Part shown: one piece after another, positions 23,225 through 33,489 of the stretch
How positions within the stretch are numbered: the stretch's first letter is position 1
Layout of the letters: the number at the start of each line of letters is the position of its first letter
Assembly (NCBI RefSeq): GCF_042646425.1
Contig: NZ_JBHRTR010000034.1
Location: 62,001-126,000, forward strand
Length of the DNA stretch: 64,000 bases
DNA from: Marinibaculum pumilum
GTDB lineage: Bacteria > Pseudomonadota > Alphaproteobacteria > Ferrovibrionales > Ferrovibrionaceae
Direction: 5' to 3'
The notes under the pieces: model-generated
The model's database searches: none
What the model was told of the DNA's origin: nothing
What the model saw: the letters and a program-made list of their open reading frames with translations, nothing else
Made by a program: the position numbers and the translations under genes

Positions 23225-25297
23225 CTAGCGGCCTTCCTGCCGCCAGGCGAGAAGCAGCCCGGCCAGCAGCAGCGCCAGGACCAGCAGGGCGGGCAGCAGC
23301 GGGGTCTGCCGCACCCCGGTGACCAGGTAGCGGTCGTTGCTGGTCAGGCCCAGCCAGTCGCTGCCGGCCTTGCCCGCGTCCAGGTCGACCCGGCGCAGGC
23401 GGAAGCCGCCATCGTCGAGCCACAGGATGCCGCCGCCGGTGGCCTCGGCGACCGGTGTCAGCCGGGCGTCCGTCGCCTGCACCTCTCCCAGTTCCCGGGG
23501 ATTGATCTCGCCCACCGCGGCGATCGCGTCGCGGCTGCCGTCGGTCAGGGTGTAGATGCCCGGCTCGTCGACGGGCAGGCGGCCGGTCGCGGTGCCGTCG
23601 GCACGCGGCTGCAGCACGACCTGCCTCTCGCTGCCGTCGGGGAAGGTCACCGTCACCGGGTTCTCGTCCGGCTCCAGCGACTGCCGGGTGACGGTCAGCG
23701 ACTGGCCCTGCAGCTCGGCGCGCAGGGCCTCCTCCTCCAGGTCCGGCTCCTTCATCAGCCAGTGCGCGGCCCGGCGCAGCAGCTCCGCCTGCGGCCCGCC
23801 GCCCTCATAGCCGCGCGCCCAGAGCCAGGCATGGTCGGAATAGATCTGCGCCACCCGGCCTTCGCCCACCCTGTCCAGCTGCAGGACAGGGGCGCCGCCG
23901 GGCCCGGTCATCAGGGTCTCGCCGCCTTGCGGTAGCACGTCGATCAGGCGGAACCAGCGGCCCCAGTCCGGCTCCTCTCCCGGCGCCCCGGCGCCGGGCA
24001 GCCCGGCGGAAACCGGGTGGCGGCGGCCGGTCTCGCTCAGCTCCGGGCGGAAGCCCTCGACGATCACGCCGCCGGTCGGCTCGCCCGGCAGAACCTGCGA
24101 CAGCGGCGTGCGCCACAGGCTGAGCGGGAAGGCATAGGCGGGGCCGGAGGCGTCGAGCAGGGCGCCGCCGCTGCGGACATAGTCGGCGATGTTCTCCAGA
24201 TAGGTGGCCGGCAGGATGCCGCGCCGGCGGTAGCGGTCGAAGATGATCAGGTCGAACTCGTCGACCTTCACCTCGAACAGCTCGCGGATCGGGAAGGCGA
24301 TCAGGGACAGTTCCATGATCGGCGTGCCGTCCTGCTTTTCCGGCGGCCGCAGGATCGTGAAATGCACCAGGTCGACCGACGGATCCGCCTTCAGCAGGTT
24401 GCGCCAGACCCGTTCGCCGGCATGCGGCTCGCCGGTGACGAGCAGCACCCGCAGCCGGTCGCGCACCCCGTTGATCACCGAGACCGCGGTGTTGTTCTGC
24501 GCGGTCAGTTCCTCCGGCAGGGCCGGGATCGAGAATTCGGCGACATTGGCGCCGCCGCGGTCGAGGGTGAAGGTCAGGCTGCGTTCCTCGCCCGGCGCCA
24601 TGTCCAGGCTGCGCTCCGTGCCGTCGGGCAGGCGCACCTGGACCCGAGGCACCCGCGCTTCGGCTGGCACCGGGCCGGTCTGGTCGACCCGCAGGGTCAC
24701 CGTCACCTCGTTGCCGACAATGCCGTAGCCGGGCGCCTGCACCACGGTCAGGCGCCGGTCATAGGCGTCCGGATCGCCGGCGATCATGCCGTGGATCGGG
24801 CCGGGCAGGCGCGCCGCCGCGGCGCCCTCCGGCACGTCGTGCACCTGGCCGTCGGTGACCATGATGGCGCCGGCGAAGCGGTCCGGCGGAATGTCCGCCA
24901 GCGCCACCGACAGGGCCTTGAACAGCTCCGTGCCGCTCTCGGCGCCGGCACCGCCTTCGCCACCGGCCCGGACGGTACGGACCTGGAGCCGCGGCAGGTC
25001 GTCCAGCTGTCCCTGCAGTTCGGCTGCCGCCGCATCGACCTCCGCCTGCCGGTCGCCGAAGCCGATCGAACGGCTCTCGTCGATCACCACCACGGCGATG
25101 TCGTCCAGATATTCGCGCTCTTCCTGCACCAGGGAGGGATTGGCCAGGGTGGCGACCACCACCGCGAAGGTGGCGAAGCGCAGCGCCATGCCGCTGGCGC
25201 GGCGCCACAGGCCGACCGCCACCGGCAGCAGCGCCAGGGCGGCGGCCGCGGCGATCAGCCACCAGGGCAGGAGGGGGGCGAAGCTGATGCTGGTCAT
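23225..25297 (-). CDS. Large membrane protein of the MoxR/DUF58/DUF4159 block
   Basis: A 690-residue protein. Two N-terminal transmembrane segments (about residues 12-58) and one at the C-terminus (LLPALLVLALLLAGLLLAW) enclose a large periplasmic or cytoplasmic part. IAVVVIDESRSIGFGD near residue 67 looks like a von Willebrand A-type strand (DxSxS). The middle resembles class I glutamine amidotransferase-like folds seen in such proteins (YVRSGGALLDASGP). No catalytic residues are certain. Starts 6 bases after the stop of the DUF4159 gene and is the last gene of the moxR operon. Function unknown; likely a surface or periplasmic assembly factor. Confidence 0.82.
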   Translation of the reverse strand: MTSISFAPLLPWWLIAAAAALALLPVAVGLWRRASGMALRFATFAVVVATLANPSLVQEEREYLDDIAVVVIDESRSIGFGDRQAEVDAAAAELQGQLDDLPRLQVRTVRAGGEGGAGAESGTELFKALSVALADIPPDRFAGAIMVTDGQVHDVPEGAAAARLPGPIHGMIAGDPDAYDRRLTVVQAPGYGIVGNEVTVTLRVDQTGPVPAEARVPRVQVRLPDGTERSLDMAPGEERSLTFTLDRGGANVAEFSIPALPEELTAQNNTAVSVINGVRDRLRVLLVTGEPHAGERVWRNLLKADPSVDLVHFTILRPPEKQDGTPIMELSLIAFPIRELFEVKVDEFDLIIFDRYRRRGILPATYLENIADYVRSGGALLDASGPAYAFPLSLWRTPLSQVLPGEPTGGVIVEGFRPELSETGRRHPVSAGLPGAGAPGEEPDWGRWFRLIDVLPQGGETLMTGPGGAPVLQLDRVGEGRVAQIYSDHAWLWARGYEGGGPQAELLRRAAHWLMKEPDLEEEALRAELQGQSLTVTRQSLEPDENPVTVTFPDGSERQVVLQPRADGTATGRLPVDEPGIYTLTDGSRDAIAAVGEINPRELGEVQATDARLTPVAEATGGGILWLDDGGFRLRRVDLDAGKAGSDWLGLTSNDRYLVTGVRQTPLLPALLVLALLLAGLLLAWRQEGR

Positions 25298-25303
25298 CGC
25301 CGT

Positions 25304-28057
25304 CTACTGCCCCAGCCGTTCCAGCAGGGCGGGCACATGCACCTGGTCGGCTTTGTAGTTGCCGGTCAGGGCGTACATGATCAGGTTCACCCCGAAGCGA
25401 TAGGCATATTCGCGCTGCGCCTCGTCGCCCGGCACCACGGCGGCGACCGGCTCGAAGAACTCGTCGACCGCCCAGGCCGCGCCCCAGTCATGGCCGCCGA
25501 TCACCAGCGGCGAGACGCCGTCATTGGCGGCGCCGTTGGCGCGCTCGACCCAGACCTTGCCGCCGGTATAGCGGCCCGGAAATTCCTGCAGCAGGTAGAA
25601 CGCCTTGGTCAGCACATGGTCTGGCGGCACCGGGGTCAGCGGCGGCACGTCCAGCTGGCCCAGCAGGCGGCGCAGGGTCTGGGTCCCCGGTCCGGCGCCG
25701 CGGGCATCGAAGCCGCCCTGGTCGCGGGTGTCGAACAGGATCAGGCCGCCGGTCTTCATGAACTGGTCGACCTTCGCCAGCGCGGCCTCCGACAGGTCGG
25801 GCTGCGACGCCGCCATCGGCCAGTAGAGGAACGGGAAGAAGGCGATCTCGTCGCTCTCCAGGTCCACCGCGATGGGATCGGCGGGTTCCACCGAACTGCG
25901 CCGCAGCAGGGCCTGGCTCAGGCCCCGCATGCCGGCCTCGCTCATCTCGTCGATCTCCGCATCGCCGGTGCGCACATAGGCCAGCCGCAGGTCCAGGGTC
26001 GCCGCCAGGGCGAGTTCCTCCGGGGTGGTGGGATTGTCGATGCTCTGCGCTGCCACGGGGGCGGGCAGGGCGCCCGCCGCCAGCGGCAGGCCCGCGGCGA
26101 GAAGCAGCGCCAGAGTAGCCTGCCGCGCCGCCGGCCGGACCAGCGCGCCGCGCAGCCAGAGGGAGATCCACAGGTCCGCCACCAGGATCAGCATCGCGGC
26201 CAGCAGCAGCCAGGGCAGCAGGTCGACGGTGCCGCCGCTGCGGATCTCCTCAACCGACACGTCGACCGGCCAGTTGCCGGCCGCGGCGAGGTCGGGAACC
26301 CGGCCGCCCAGGTTGATGGCGCTGGCGGCCGTGCGGGTGCCGTACAGGCCCGGCGGATGCGCCGGGCCCGGCACCACCTCGCCCAGGCTGCCGGGCGCCA
26401 GCGGATCCGCGTTCTCGCCCGGCGGCACGGTGCGGCCGAAACCGTCCAGCAGGGCGAGCGGCGGCAGAGCCTCCGCCGTCTGCGCGCCGGACATGCCCTG
26501 GCTCAGTTCCACCAGGCGCAGCAGCATCTGCACGAACAGGCCGGACAGCGGCAGGTTCGACCATTCCGTGTTCGCCGTGGTGTGGAACAGCACCAGCCAG
26601 CCGTCGCCGCGCTGCTCCGCCGTCACCAGCGGCGTGCCGTCGGTCAGCCGCGCCCAGGTCTTTTCCGACAGGTTCAGGTCCGGCTCCGCCAGCACCTGGC
26701 GGTGGATGCTGACATCGTCCGGCACCGACAGGCCGTAGAACGGCGAGCCCTCGGCGAACGGCGCCAGGCGCGCCGGCTCGCTCCATGACAGGGCGCCGCC
26801 GATGTCGCGGCCGCCGCTGCGCAGCCGCACCGGCGTCAGCTCGTCGCTCTGCGCCGCCAGCCGCGGCCCGGCGAAGCGCACCAGCATGCCGCCGCGGTCC
26901 AGCCAGTCCGCCAGCGCGGCGCGGTCGGGGCCGACCACCTGGCCGACATCGGCGAGGATCAGGATCGCGGGCTGCGCCGGCAGCAGTTCGTCCAGGCCGG
27001 CGATGCGGATCTCCGCATGGGGCTGCAGCGCGCGATCGACGTAGAACACCTCCGACAGCAGCGGTTGCGGGATGTCGCCGCCGCTGTCGGCGACGATGCC
27101 GACCGTGCGGCGCCGGTAGCGTTCGTCCAGCAGGAAGGCGGCGCCGGCGCCGGGCGGCGCCTCCAGCTCCAGCCGGCTGAGCTGGTTGCGCACCGGCCCC
27201 GGCATGTTCATGGCGGCCGCGCCGACCGTGCCGCCCGCCTCGAAGGCGACCGGGGCGCGGCCCAGGACCTGGCCGCGCTCGCCCAGGGCGCGCAGCCAGA
27301 TCGCCTGCGCCGGCCCGGCCTGCGGCCGCTGCACATTGACCTGCATTTCCTGCCCGCTGAAGCGCGGCGGCTGCACCAGCAGCGCGCCGGCGCCGCCCTC
27401 CGGCAGCACCACCCGCACCGGGCCCAGCCATTGCAGGCGCTCGGCCAGGTCGAAGCGGGCCTCGCTCTCGATCCCGTCGCTGTACCAGACCACTTCGCCG
27501 GAGGCCGGCCCCTCGCCCGTGCCCAGGCTCTGCAGCACGGCCCGATGATCGGACGGCCAGGGCTTCGGCTGCAGCGCCGCCAGGGTGGTGCGGACCTCGC
27601 CTGCCGGCGCGATGCCGGGAAGCGCCGTCGGCGCGCCGTCCGCCCGCGGTGCGGTGGTCAGCAGGCGCGCCGGGCGGCCGGCACGTTCCGCGGCGGCCAG
27701 GGTCGCATCGGCGGCGGCGATGCGCGCCGACCAGTTCGGCGCGGCGGCCCAGCCATCGTCGACCACCAGGGTCAGCGGCGCGTCGCTGTCGGACAGGCGG
27801 TCCGGGTTCAGCAGAGGTTGTGCCAGGGCGAGGATCGCCAGGGTTGCCGCCAGCATCCGCAGCAGCAGCAGCCAGAGCGGGGTATGGGCGGGCGTGCGTT
27901 CCGGCGAGGCCATGCCCAGCAGCAGCCGGATGGCGGGGAAATTCTGCTCGCGCGGCGCCGGCGGGGTGACCCGCAGCAGCCACCACAGCACGGGCAGTGC
28001 GGCCAGGGCGAGCAGCAGCCAGGGCGCGGCGAAGGCGAGGGGGCCGAGGCTCAGCAT
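25304..28057 (-). CDS. DUF4159 domain protein with BatA-like N-terminus
   Basis: A 917-residue membrane protein. The N-terminus (FAAPWLLLALAALPVLWWLLRVTPPAPRE and LWLLLLRMLAATLAILALAQP) is the BatA-type double membrane anchor. TLVVDDGWAA follows where a vWA domain would begin, but the metal site DxSxS is replaced by DDGWA. Membrane segments occur again near residue 620-660, and the C-terminal 210 residues are DUF4159 (LRLAYVRTGD, FPFLYWPM, LILFDTRDQG, PGRYTGGKVWVE). The gene overlaps the DUF58 gene by one base. Known only as part of MoxR operons; a role in complex assembly or envelope stress is inferred from that. Confidence 0.85.
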   Translation of the reverse strand: MLSLGPLAFAAPWLLLALAALPVLWWLLRVTPPAPREQNFPAIRLLLGMASPERTPAHTPLWLLLLRMLAATLAILALAQPLLNPDRLSDSDAPLTLVVDDGWAAAPNWSARIAAADATLAAAERAGRPARLLTTAPRADGAPTALPGIAPAGEVRTTLAALQPKPWPSDHRAVLQSLGTGEGPASGEVVWYSDGIESEARFDLAERLQWLGPVRVVLPEGGAGALLVQPPRFSGQEMQVNVQRPQAGPAQAIWLRALGERGQVLGRAPVAFEAGGTVGAAAMNMPGPVRNQLSRLELEAPPGAGAAFLLDERYRRRTVGIVADSGGDIPQPLLSEVFYVDRALQPHAEIRIAGLDELLPAQPAILILADVGQVVGPDRAALADWLDRGGMLVRFAGPRLAAQSDELTPVRLRSGGRDIGGALSWSEPARLAPFAEGSPFYGLSVPDDVSIHRQVLAEPDLNLSEKTWARLTDGTPLVTAEQRGDGWLVLFHTTANTEWSNLPLSGLFVQMLLRLVELSQGMSGAQTAEALPPLALLDGFGRTVPPGENADPLAPGSLGEVVPGPAHPPGLYGTRTAASAINLGGRVPDLAAAGNWPVDVSVEEIRSGGTVDLLPWLLLAAMLILVADLWISLWLRGALVRPAARQATLALLLAAGLPLAAGALPAPVAAQSIDNPTTPEELALAATLDLRLAYVRTGDAEIDEMSEAGMRGLSQALLRRSSVEPADPIAVDLESDEIAFFPFLYWPMAASQPDLSEAALAKVDQFMKTGGLILFDTRDQGGFDARGAGPGTQTLRRLLGQLDVPPLTPVPPDHVLTKAFYLLQEFPGRYTGGKVWVERANGAANDGVSPLVIGGHDWGAAWAVDEFFEPVAAVVPGDEAQREYAYRFGVNLIMYALTGNYKADQVHVPALLERLGQ

Positions 28058-29178
28058 CAGCGGCCGCCTTCCGGCCCGCTGGCCGAGGCGGTGCCCGTCG
28101 GCTGGCCCGCGGCGATGCCGGGCTCGCGCGGCGCGGCGCCGGCGCCCAGGGAGGGATCGCCCGACAGGGCGGCGTAGAGCGCCAGCAGCGCGGTCTGCGG
28201 CGGCTGGTCGGTGCGGTGGACGGAGAAGGTCCAGCCGGCGCCGGCGGCGATGCGGCGCAGCGCCTCATGCCGGGCATGCAGGCGCTCTTTCCACTGGCCG
28301 CGGATCGCCTCCACCCGGTCGACGGTGTAGCGGCCTTCGCCCTCCAGCCCGGCAAAGCGGACCCGCCCTTCGAAGGGCAGATCCTCTTCCGCCGGGTCCA
28401 GGATCTGCACCAGATGGCCGTTGACGCCGCGCGCCGCATCGCGCCGCACCGCGTCCTCGATCCGCGCCAGCGGCGACAGGAAGTCGCTGAACCAGATCAC
28501 GCGGGCGAAGCGCGGCAGGTCGCGCTGGTAGGGCAGGCTCGCCGGCCAGTCGCCCTCCGCGCCGCTGTCCCTGGTGGCAGCGGGGATGCCGCCGGCGGCC
28601 GTGCGGGTCTCCGTTGCGGCGGGCATGTCCGGGGTCTGCCCGCTGCGGGTCAGGTAGACGGCGATGCGGTCCAGGGTGGCACGCCCGGTGGTGGGCGGGT
28701 CCGGCTCGTGCAGCAGGCCGACCCGTTCGCCGCCGCGCACCAGCAGCGAGGCGATCGCCACCAGCAGGACCGATGCCCGCTGCACCTTGGCCGGCAGCTG
28801 CGGCAGGGACTGCCAGTGCATGGACGGCGAATTGTCGCGCCACAGCCAGATGCTCTCCGCCGCCTCCCATTCGTTCTGGCGGACATAGCTGCGGGTGCGC
28901 TTCGCCGACTGGCGCCAGTCGATCAGGGAGACGGGGTCGCCGAACTGGTAGCGACGGTACTGCCAGAAGGCATCGCCGGAGCCGGTCCGGCGCCGGCCGT
29001 GAATGCCCGGCGTGACCGTGGCGGCGATCCGCTCCGCCTCCACCAGCAGGCGGGGAAAGGCGCCCGCGGCCTGCTCGGCGAGTTTCCGCAGCTCCGCGCG
29101 CGAGGAACGCGCGCCGCCTGCCATGCCGTCGCCGGTCATCGTTCTTGCTGTCCCCCCGGTTGCCCGGTCCGGCTTCAT
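28057..29178 (-). CDS. DUF58 domain protein
   Basis: A 373-residue soluble protein of the MoxR-associated DUF58 family. The hallmark is YQFGDPVSLIDWRQSAKR near residue 80, followed by the strand SIWLWRDNSPSMHWQ, a vWA-like fold with DNSPSM at the metal position. DUF58 proteins are thought to work with MoxR ATPases as adaptors. ATG 29178 directly follows the MoxR stop with one base between them, a sign of translational coupling. Other in-frame starts exist at codons 14 and 19. Confidence 0.92.
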   Translation of the reverse strand: MKPDRATGGTARTMTGDGMAGGARSSRAELRKLAEQAAGAFPRLLVEAERIAATVTPGIHGRRRTGSGDAFWQYRRYQFGDPVSLIDWRQSAKRTRSYVRQNEWEAAESIWLWRDNSPSMHWQSLPQLPAKVQRASVLLVAIASLLVRGGERVGLLHEPDPPTTGRATLDRIAVYLTRSGQTPDMPAATETRTAAGGIPAATRDSGAEGDWPASLPYQRDLPRFARVIWFSDFLSPLARIEDAVRRDAARGVNGHLVQILDPAEEDLPFEGRVRFAGLEGEGRYTVDRVEAIRGQWKERLHARHEALRRIAAGAGWTFSVHRTDQPPQTALLALYAALSGDPSLGAGAAPREPGIAAGQPTGTASASGPEGGR

Positions 29179-29179
29179 G

Positions 29180-30199
<1,020 letters not shown>

Positions 30200-30580
30200 A
30201 AGTCGGGGGGTCCTGTGAATGCGCCTACTGCCTGTCCGCCGCCATTCCGGCCTGACCTGCTACGGCGGACCTGCCCGCCTGAACGGGCCATCCGGCCGGC
30301 CTTCGCGCGCCCGCTCCCGCACCTCCGGCCCTCGGTCGTACCGCCGCCTGTCGGCAGCGGCCCGGACCGGACGGCCGGGCCGTCCCGATGTCCCCCGACA
30401 CCGGCGGCCCCGGGAAGGGCCCCCCTGACACCCCCTGCAGCCATGCATTTGCGGCAATCGGCTTGCAGGGCGGCGCGCATTGCTCAGTCTTTCACCTCAG
30501 ACGGCTGTCGTCGATCAATGACGCCACTCTAGCGTTCGCGGCGTTGCCGAGTCATGAAAAACATGGTGCACGAGGACGTG
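30200..30580. other. Divergent intergenic region between moxR and DUF1285 operons
   Basis: About 380 bases without a credible gene. It must carry the promoters of both the moxR operon and the DUF1285-cca operon. I see no strong inverted repeat, terminator or RNA gene; the short frames here have no ribosome sites. Confidence 0.6.
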
Positions 30581-31216
30581 ATGACCAGCAGAGACGATGA
30601 AAACGACCCGCAGGCAGCATCCGGAAGCGCCCCGACCGGTCCGGAGCGGCTGTTCGAGGCGCTGCGCGACGAGGATTGGGGACGCGGCCTGCCGCCGGTG
30701 CAGGAGTGGCACCCGGCCCGCGAGGGCGAGATCGACATCCGAATCGCCCGCGACGGCAGCTGGACCTATCAGGGTTCGCCGATCGGCCGGCAGCGCATGG
30801 TGCGGCTGTTCTCCACCATCCTGCGCCGCGACGCCGACGACCGCTTCTACCTGGTCACCCCGGTGGAGAAGCTGGCGATCGAGGTCGAGGACGCGCCGTT
30901 CGTGGCGGTGGAGATGGCCGTCGAGCGCGACGGCGACGGGGCGCCGACCCTGGTGTTTCGGACCAACGTGAACGAAGTCGTGGCCGCGGGCCCGGAGCAT
31001 CCGATCCGGGTGGAGACCGACCCTGCGACCGGCGAGCCGTCGCCCTATATACGAGTTCGGGACAGGCTGGACGCGCTGATCGCCCGCAGCGTCTTCTACG
31101 AGCTGGTCGACATGGCAGAGACGGAGAGCCTGCCCGAGGGCGAGCGGCTGGTCGTCCATTCCGGCGGCAGCCGCTTCGTTCTGGGCGCGGTGCCGGACGA
31201 GAGCGAGGAGGACTGA
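30581..31216 (+). CDS. DUF1285 family protein
   Basis: A 211-residue protein. Characteristic DUF1285 segments are LPPVQEWHPAREGEIDIRIARDGSW near residue 38, PIGRQRMVRLFSTILRR, DDRFYLVTPVEKLAIEVEDAPF and the final DRLDALIARSVFYELVDMA. Function unknown; the family is strongly linked to Nudix and cca genes in Alphaproteobacteria, as here. ATG 30581 is chosen because GAGG lies 5 bases before it; an earlier in-frame ATG at 30554 has no ribosome site. Confidence 0.93.
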   Translation: MTSRDDENDPQAASGSAPTGPERLFEALRDEDWGRGLPPVQEWHPAREGEIDIRIARDGSWTYQGSPIGRQRMVRLFSTILRRDADDRFYLVTPVEKLAIEVEDAPFVAVEMAVERDGDGAPTLVFRTNVNEVVAAGPEHPIRVETDPATGEPSPYIRVRDRLDALIARSVFYELVDMAETESLPEGERLVVHSGGSRFVLGAVPDESEED

Positions 31217-31223
31217 GCCGAGC

Positions 31224-31913
31224 ATGGCAGACGGACAGGGTAGGGAAAAGGCGGGAAAGCGTGAAGAGGCGGGTTCCGGGCTGGTCGAGCTTCGGCCCGA
31301 ATTGATCGCCGGCCGCCTGTCGCCGCCGCCGGGTCTGGCCGAGCTGCCGCTGGAGATCGCCGCCTTCGAGCGTGGCGACCATATGATGAACCCGGACCGG
31401 CAGATCTTCGCCACCGGGCCGCTGAAGCCGGCGGCGGTGCTGGTGCCGCTGGTCACCCATCCGCAGGCGCCGCACGTCCTGCTCACCCATCGCGCGCAGA
31501 GCCTGGCACGGCATGCCGGGCAGATCGCCTTTCCCGGCGGCCGCGTGGATCCGGAGGATGCCGACCTGGTGGCCTGCGCCCTGCGCGAAACGGAGGAGGA
31601 GATCGGCCTGCCGCGTTCGGCGATCGAGGTGCTCGGCGCGCTGGATCCCTACCTCACCGCCACAGGCTATGTGGTCGCGCCGATCGTGGGGCTGGTCGCG
31701 CCGGGCTTCGACCTGCGGCTCGACTCACGCGAGGTCGCCTCCAGCTTCGAGGTGCCGCTGACCTTCCTGATGGACGAGGCCAACCATCGCCGCGACAGCG
31801 GCACCTTCCAGGGGCGCAGGCGGCACTGGTGGGCGATCCCCTATGGCGACCACTACATCTGGGGAGCCACGGCCGGCATGCTGCGCAACCTCCGCGATCG
31901 GCTGGCGCACTGA
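31224..31913 (+). CDS. Nudix hydrolase, CoA pyrophosphatase type
   Basis: A 229-residue enzyme. The CoA-specific signature precedes the Nudix box: LTHRAQSLARHAGQIAFPGG, then GRVDPEDADLVACALRETEE and EIGL. These enzymes cleave CoA or its derivatives to 3',5'-ADP and 4'-phosphopantetheine, possibly clearing oxidised CoA. It lies 7 bases after DUF1285, and its stop shares one base with the ATG of the next gene, so translation is coupled. Confidence 0.93.
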   Translation: MADGQGREKAGKREEAGSGLVELRPELIAGRLSPPPGLAELPLEIAAFERGDHMMNPDRQIFATGPLKPAAVLVPLVTHPQAPHVLLTHRAQSLARHAGQIAFPGGRVDPEDADLVACALRETEEEIGLPRSAIEVLGALDPYLTATGYVVAPIVGLVAPGFDLRLDSREVASSFEVPLTFLMDEANHRRDSGTFQGRRRHWWAIPYGDHYIWGATAGMLRNLRDRLAH

Positions 31914-32224
31914 TGCTGCGGCAGTTCCTCTACCATGTGGTGCCGATGCTGGTGCCGTTCGCCATGTACGCCGCCTATCTGTGGCTGCGCCGGCGGCGGG
32001 GTGCGGCCGGCACCTGGCGCGAGGCACCGCTGACCTGGCTGTTCGTCGCCGGCTTCGTGCTGGTGATCGCCAGCTTCGTGGTGATGCGGCTCGGCGGCGA
32101 CCAGGAGACGGACATGCGGTACCGGCCGCCCGCCTATGTCGACGGGCAGATCGTCCCGGCGGGCGAGGCGCCGGCACCCGCCCGGCCGCCATCGCCGGAC
32201 GGCGGCGCTCCGGCCGCGGAATGA
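31913..32224 (+). CDS. DUF6111 small membrane protein
   Basis: A 103-residue protein with two transmembrane segments (about residues 8-26 and 40-62) and a Pro-rich soluble tail. Its conserved C-terminal part reads DMRYRPPAYVDGQIVPG-like sequence, which is the mark of DUF6111. Function unknown. It is wedged between the CoA pyrophosphatase and cca genes with a 1-base overlap before and a 4-base overlap after, the fixed arrangement in many Alphaproteobacteria. Confidence 0.88.
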   Translation: MLRQFLYHVVPMLVPFAMYAAYLWLRRRRGAAGTWREAPLTWLFVAGFVLVIASFVVMRLGGDQETDMRYRPPAYVDGQIVPAGEAPAPARPPSPDGGAPAAE

Positions 32225-33489
32225 GCGCGGCGGACGATCTGGAACCGGCGCGCCGCATCGCGCCACCGGACTGGATGACGGATCCCGCGACCCGGCGTGT
32301 CGTCGCCGCGCTGGCCGCCGAGGGTGCGCGGCCGCGCTTCGTCGGCGGCTGCGTGCGCGATGCGCTGCTGGACCATGCGGCGAAGGATATCGACATCGCG
32401 GTGCCGATGCGGCCGGAGGCGGCGATGCAGCTGCTGCGTGCGGCCGGCCTGCGGGTGGAACCGACCGGTCTGGACCATGGCACGGTCACCGCGATCGCCG
32501 ACCACCGCCCGTTCGAGGTGACGAGCCTGCGGGTGGATGCGGAAACCTTCGGCCGCCATGCCAGGGTCGCCTTCACCGCCGACTGGCGGGCGGATGCGGC
32601 GCGGCGGGACTTCACGATGAACGCGCTCTATGCCGATGCCGACGGCACCATCTACGACCCGGTGGGCGGGCTGGCGGACCTGGACGCCCGCAAGGTGCGC
32701 TTCATCGGCGACCCGCACCGGCGCATCGCCGAGGATGCGCTGCGGATCCTGCGCTTCTTCCGGTTCTATGCCCGCTTCGATCCGGGCCCGCCGGATGAAC
32801 AGGCGGTTGCCGCCTGCGCGGCCGCTGCCGGCCTGATCGACGGGCTGTCGGGGGAGCGGCTGCGGGCGGAATGCCTGGCGATCCTGGCGACGGACCGCGC
32901 GGCCGAGGCCCTGGCGCTGATGGCCGGATGCGGCGTCGCCGCGGCTTTGCTCGGCGGGGCGGCGGACACCGCGCGCCTGGCGGCACTGGTCGCGGCGGAG
33001 CGGCGTCATGACTGTCGTCCCTCTGCCCTTCGGCGGCTTGCCGCGGCGAAGCCGGCGGGGGTGGCGGCGGCAGGGCTGGGGCGCCGGCTGCGCCTGTCCA
33101 ACCGGGAGGCGGGCCGCCTGGAGTGCCTGGCCGCGCCGCTGCCGGCGGAGATCGCGGCCGCCGCGGCCGCGCCGCAGGGTCCGGCCGCGCGGCACCTGCT
33201 GCAGTCCCTGGGTGCGGAGACGGTTGCCGACATCGTCCTGCTGGCGGAGGCGGCCGCGGCGCTGGCGGATGCAGGCGGCCTCCTGGCTGCCGCCCGCGAC
33301 TGGCAGCCGATCCCGTTCCCGCTGCGCGGGGCCGATCTGCTCGTCCGTGGGGTTGCGCCGGGGCCGGCGGTGGGTGAAATGCTGCAGCGGCTCCGCCACT
33401 GGTGGGCGGCGGGCGACTACCGGGCCGGCCGCGGCGACTGCCTGGCCGAGCTGGACCGTCGCGTCGCTCAGGAGGCGGACCGCAGCTGA
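32221..33489 (+). CDS. cca: CCA tRNA nucleotidyltransferase
   Basis: A 422-residue class II nucleotidyltransferase that adds or repairs the 3' CCA end of tRNAs. The head domain shows FVGGCVRDALL near residue 40, the catalytic DIDIA (DxD), then RRDFTMNALYAD and DPVGGLADL. The neck domain reads FIGDPHRRIAEDALRILRFFRF, with EDALR/RILR contacts that recognise bases. Starts within the stop of DUF6111 (ATGA). Its last 22 bases overlap the end of the convergent histidine kinase gene. Confidence 0.95.
   Translation: MSAADDLEPARRIAPPDWMTDPATRRVVAALAAEGARPRFVGGCVRDALLDHAAKDIDIAVPMRPEAAMQLLRAAGLRVEPTGLDHGTVTAIADHRPFEVTSLRVDAETFGRHARVAFTADWRADAARRDFTMNALYADADGTIYDPVGGLADLDARKVRFIGDPHRRIAEDALRILRFFRFYARFDPGPPDEQAVAACAAAAGLIDGLSGERLRAECLAILATDRAAEALALMAGCGVAAALLGGAADTARLAALVAAERRHDCRPSALRRLAAAKPAGVAAAGLGRRLRLSNREAGRLECLAAPLPAEIAAAAAAPQGPAARHLLQSLGAETVADIVLLAEAAAALADAGGLLAAARDWQPIPFPLRGADLLVRGVAPGPAVGEMLQRLRHWWAAGDYRAGRGDCLAELDRRVAQEADRS

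Noticed and set aside
24017..26788. 923-codon plus-strand frame opposite the MoxR-block genes
   Set aside because: Composition is typical of antisense to high-GC coding DNA, with no domain and no ribosome site.
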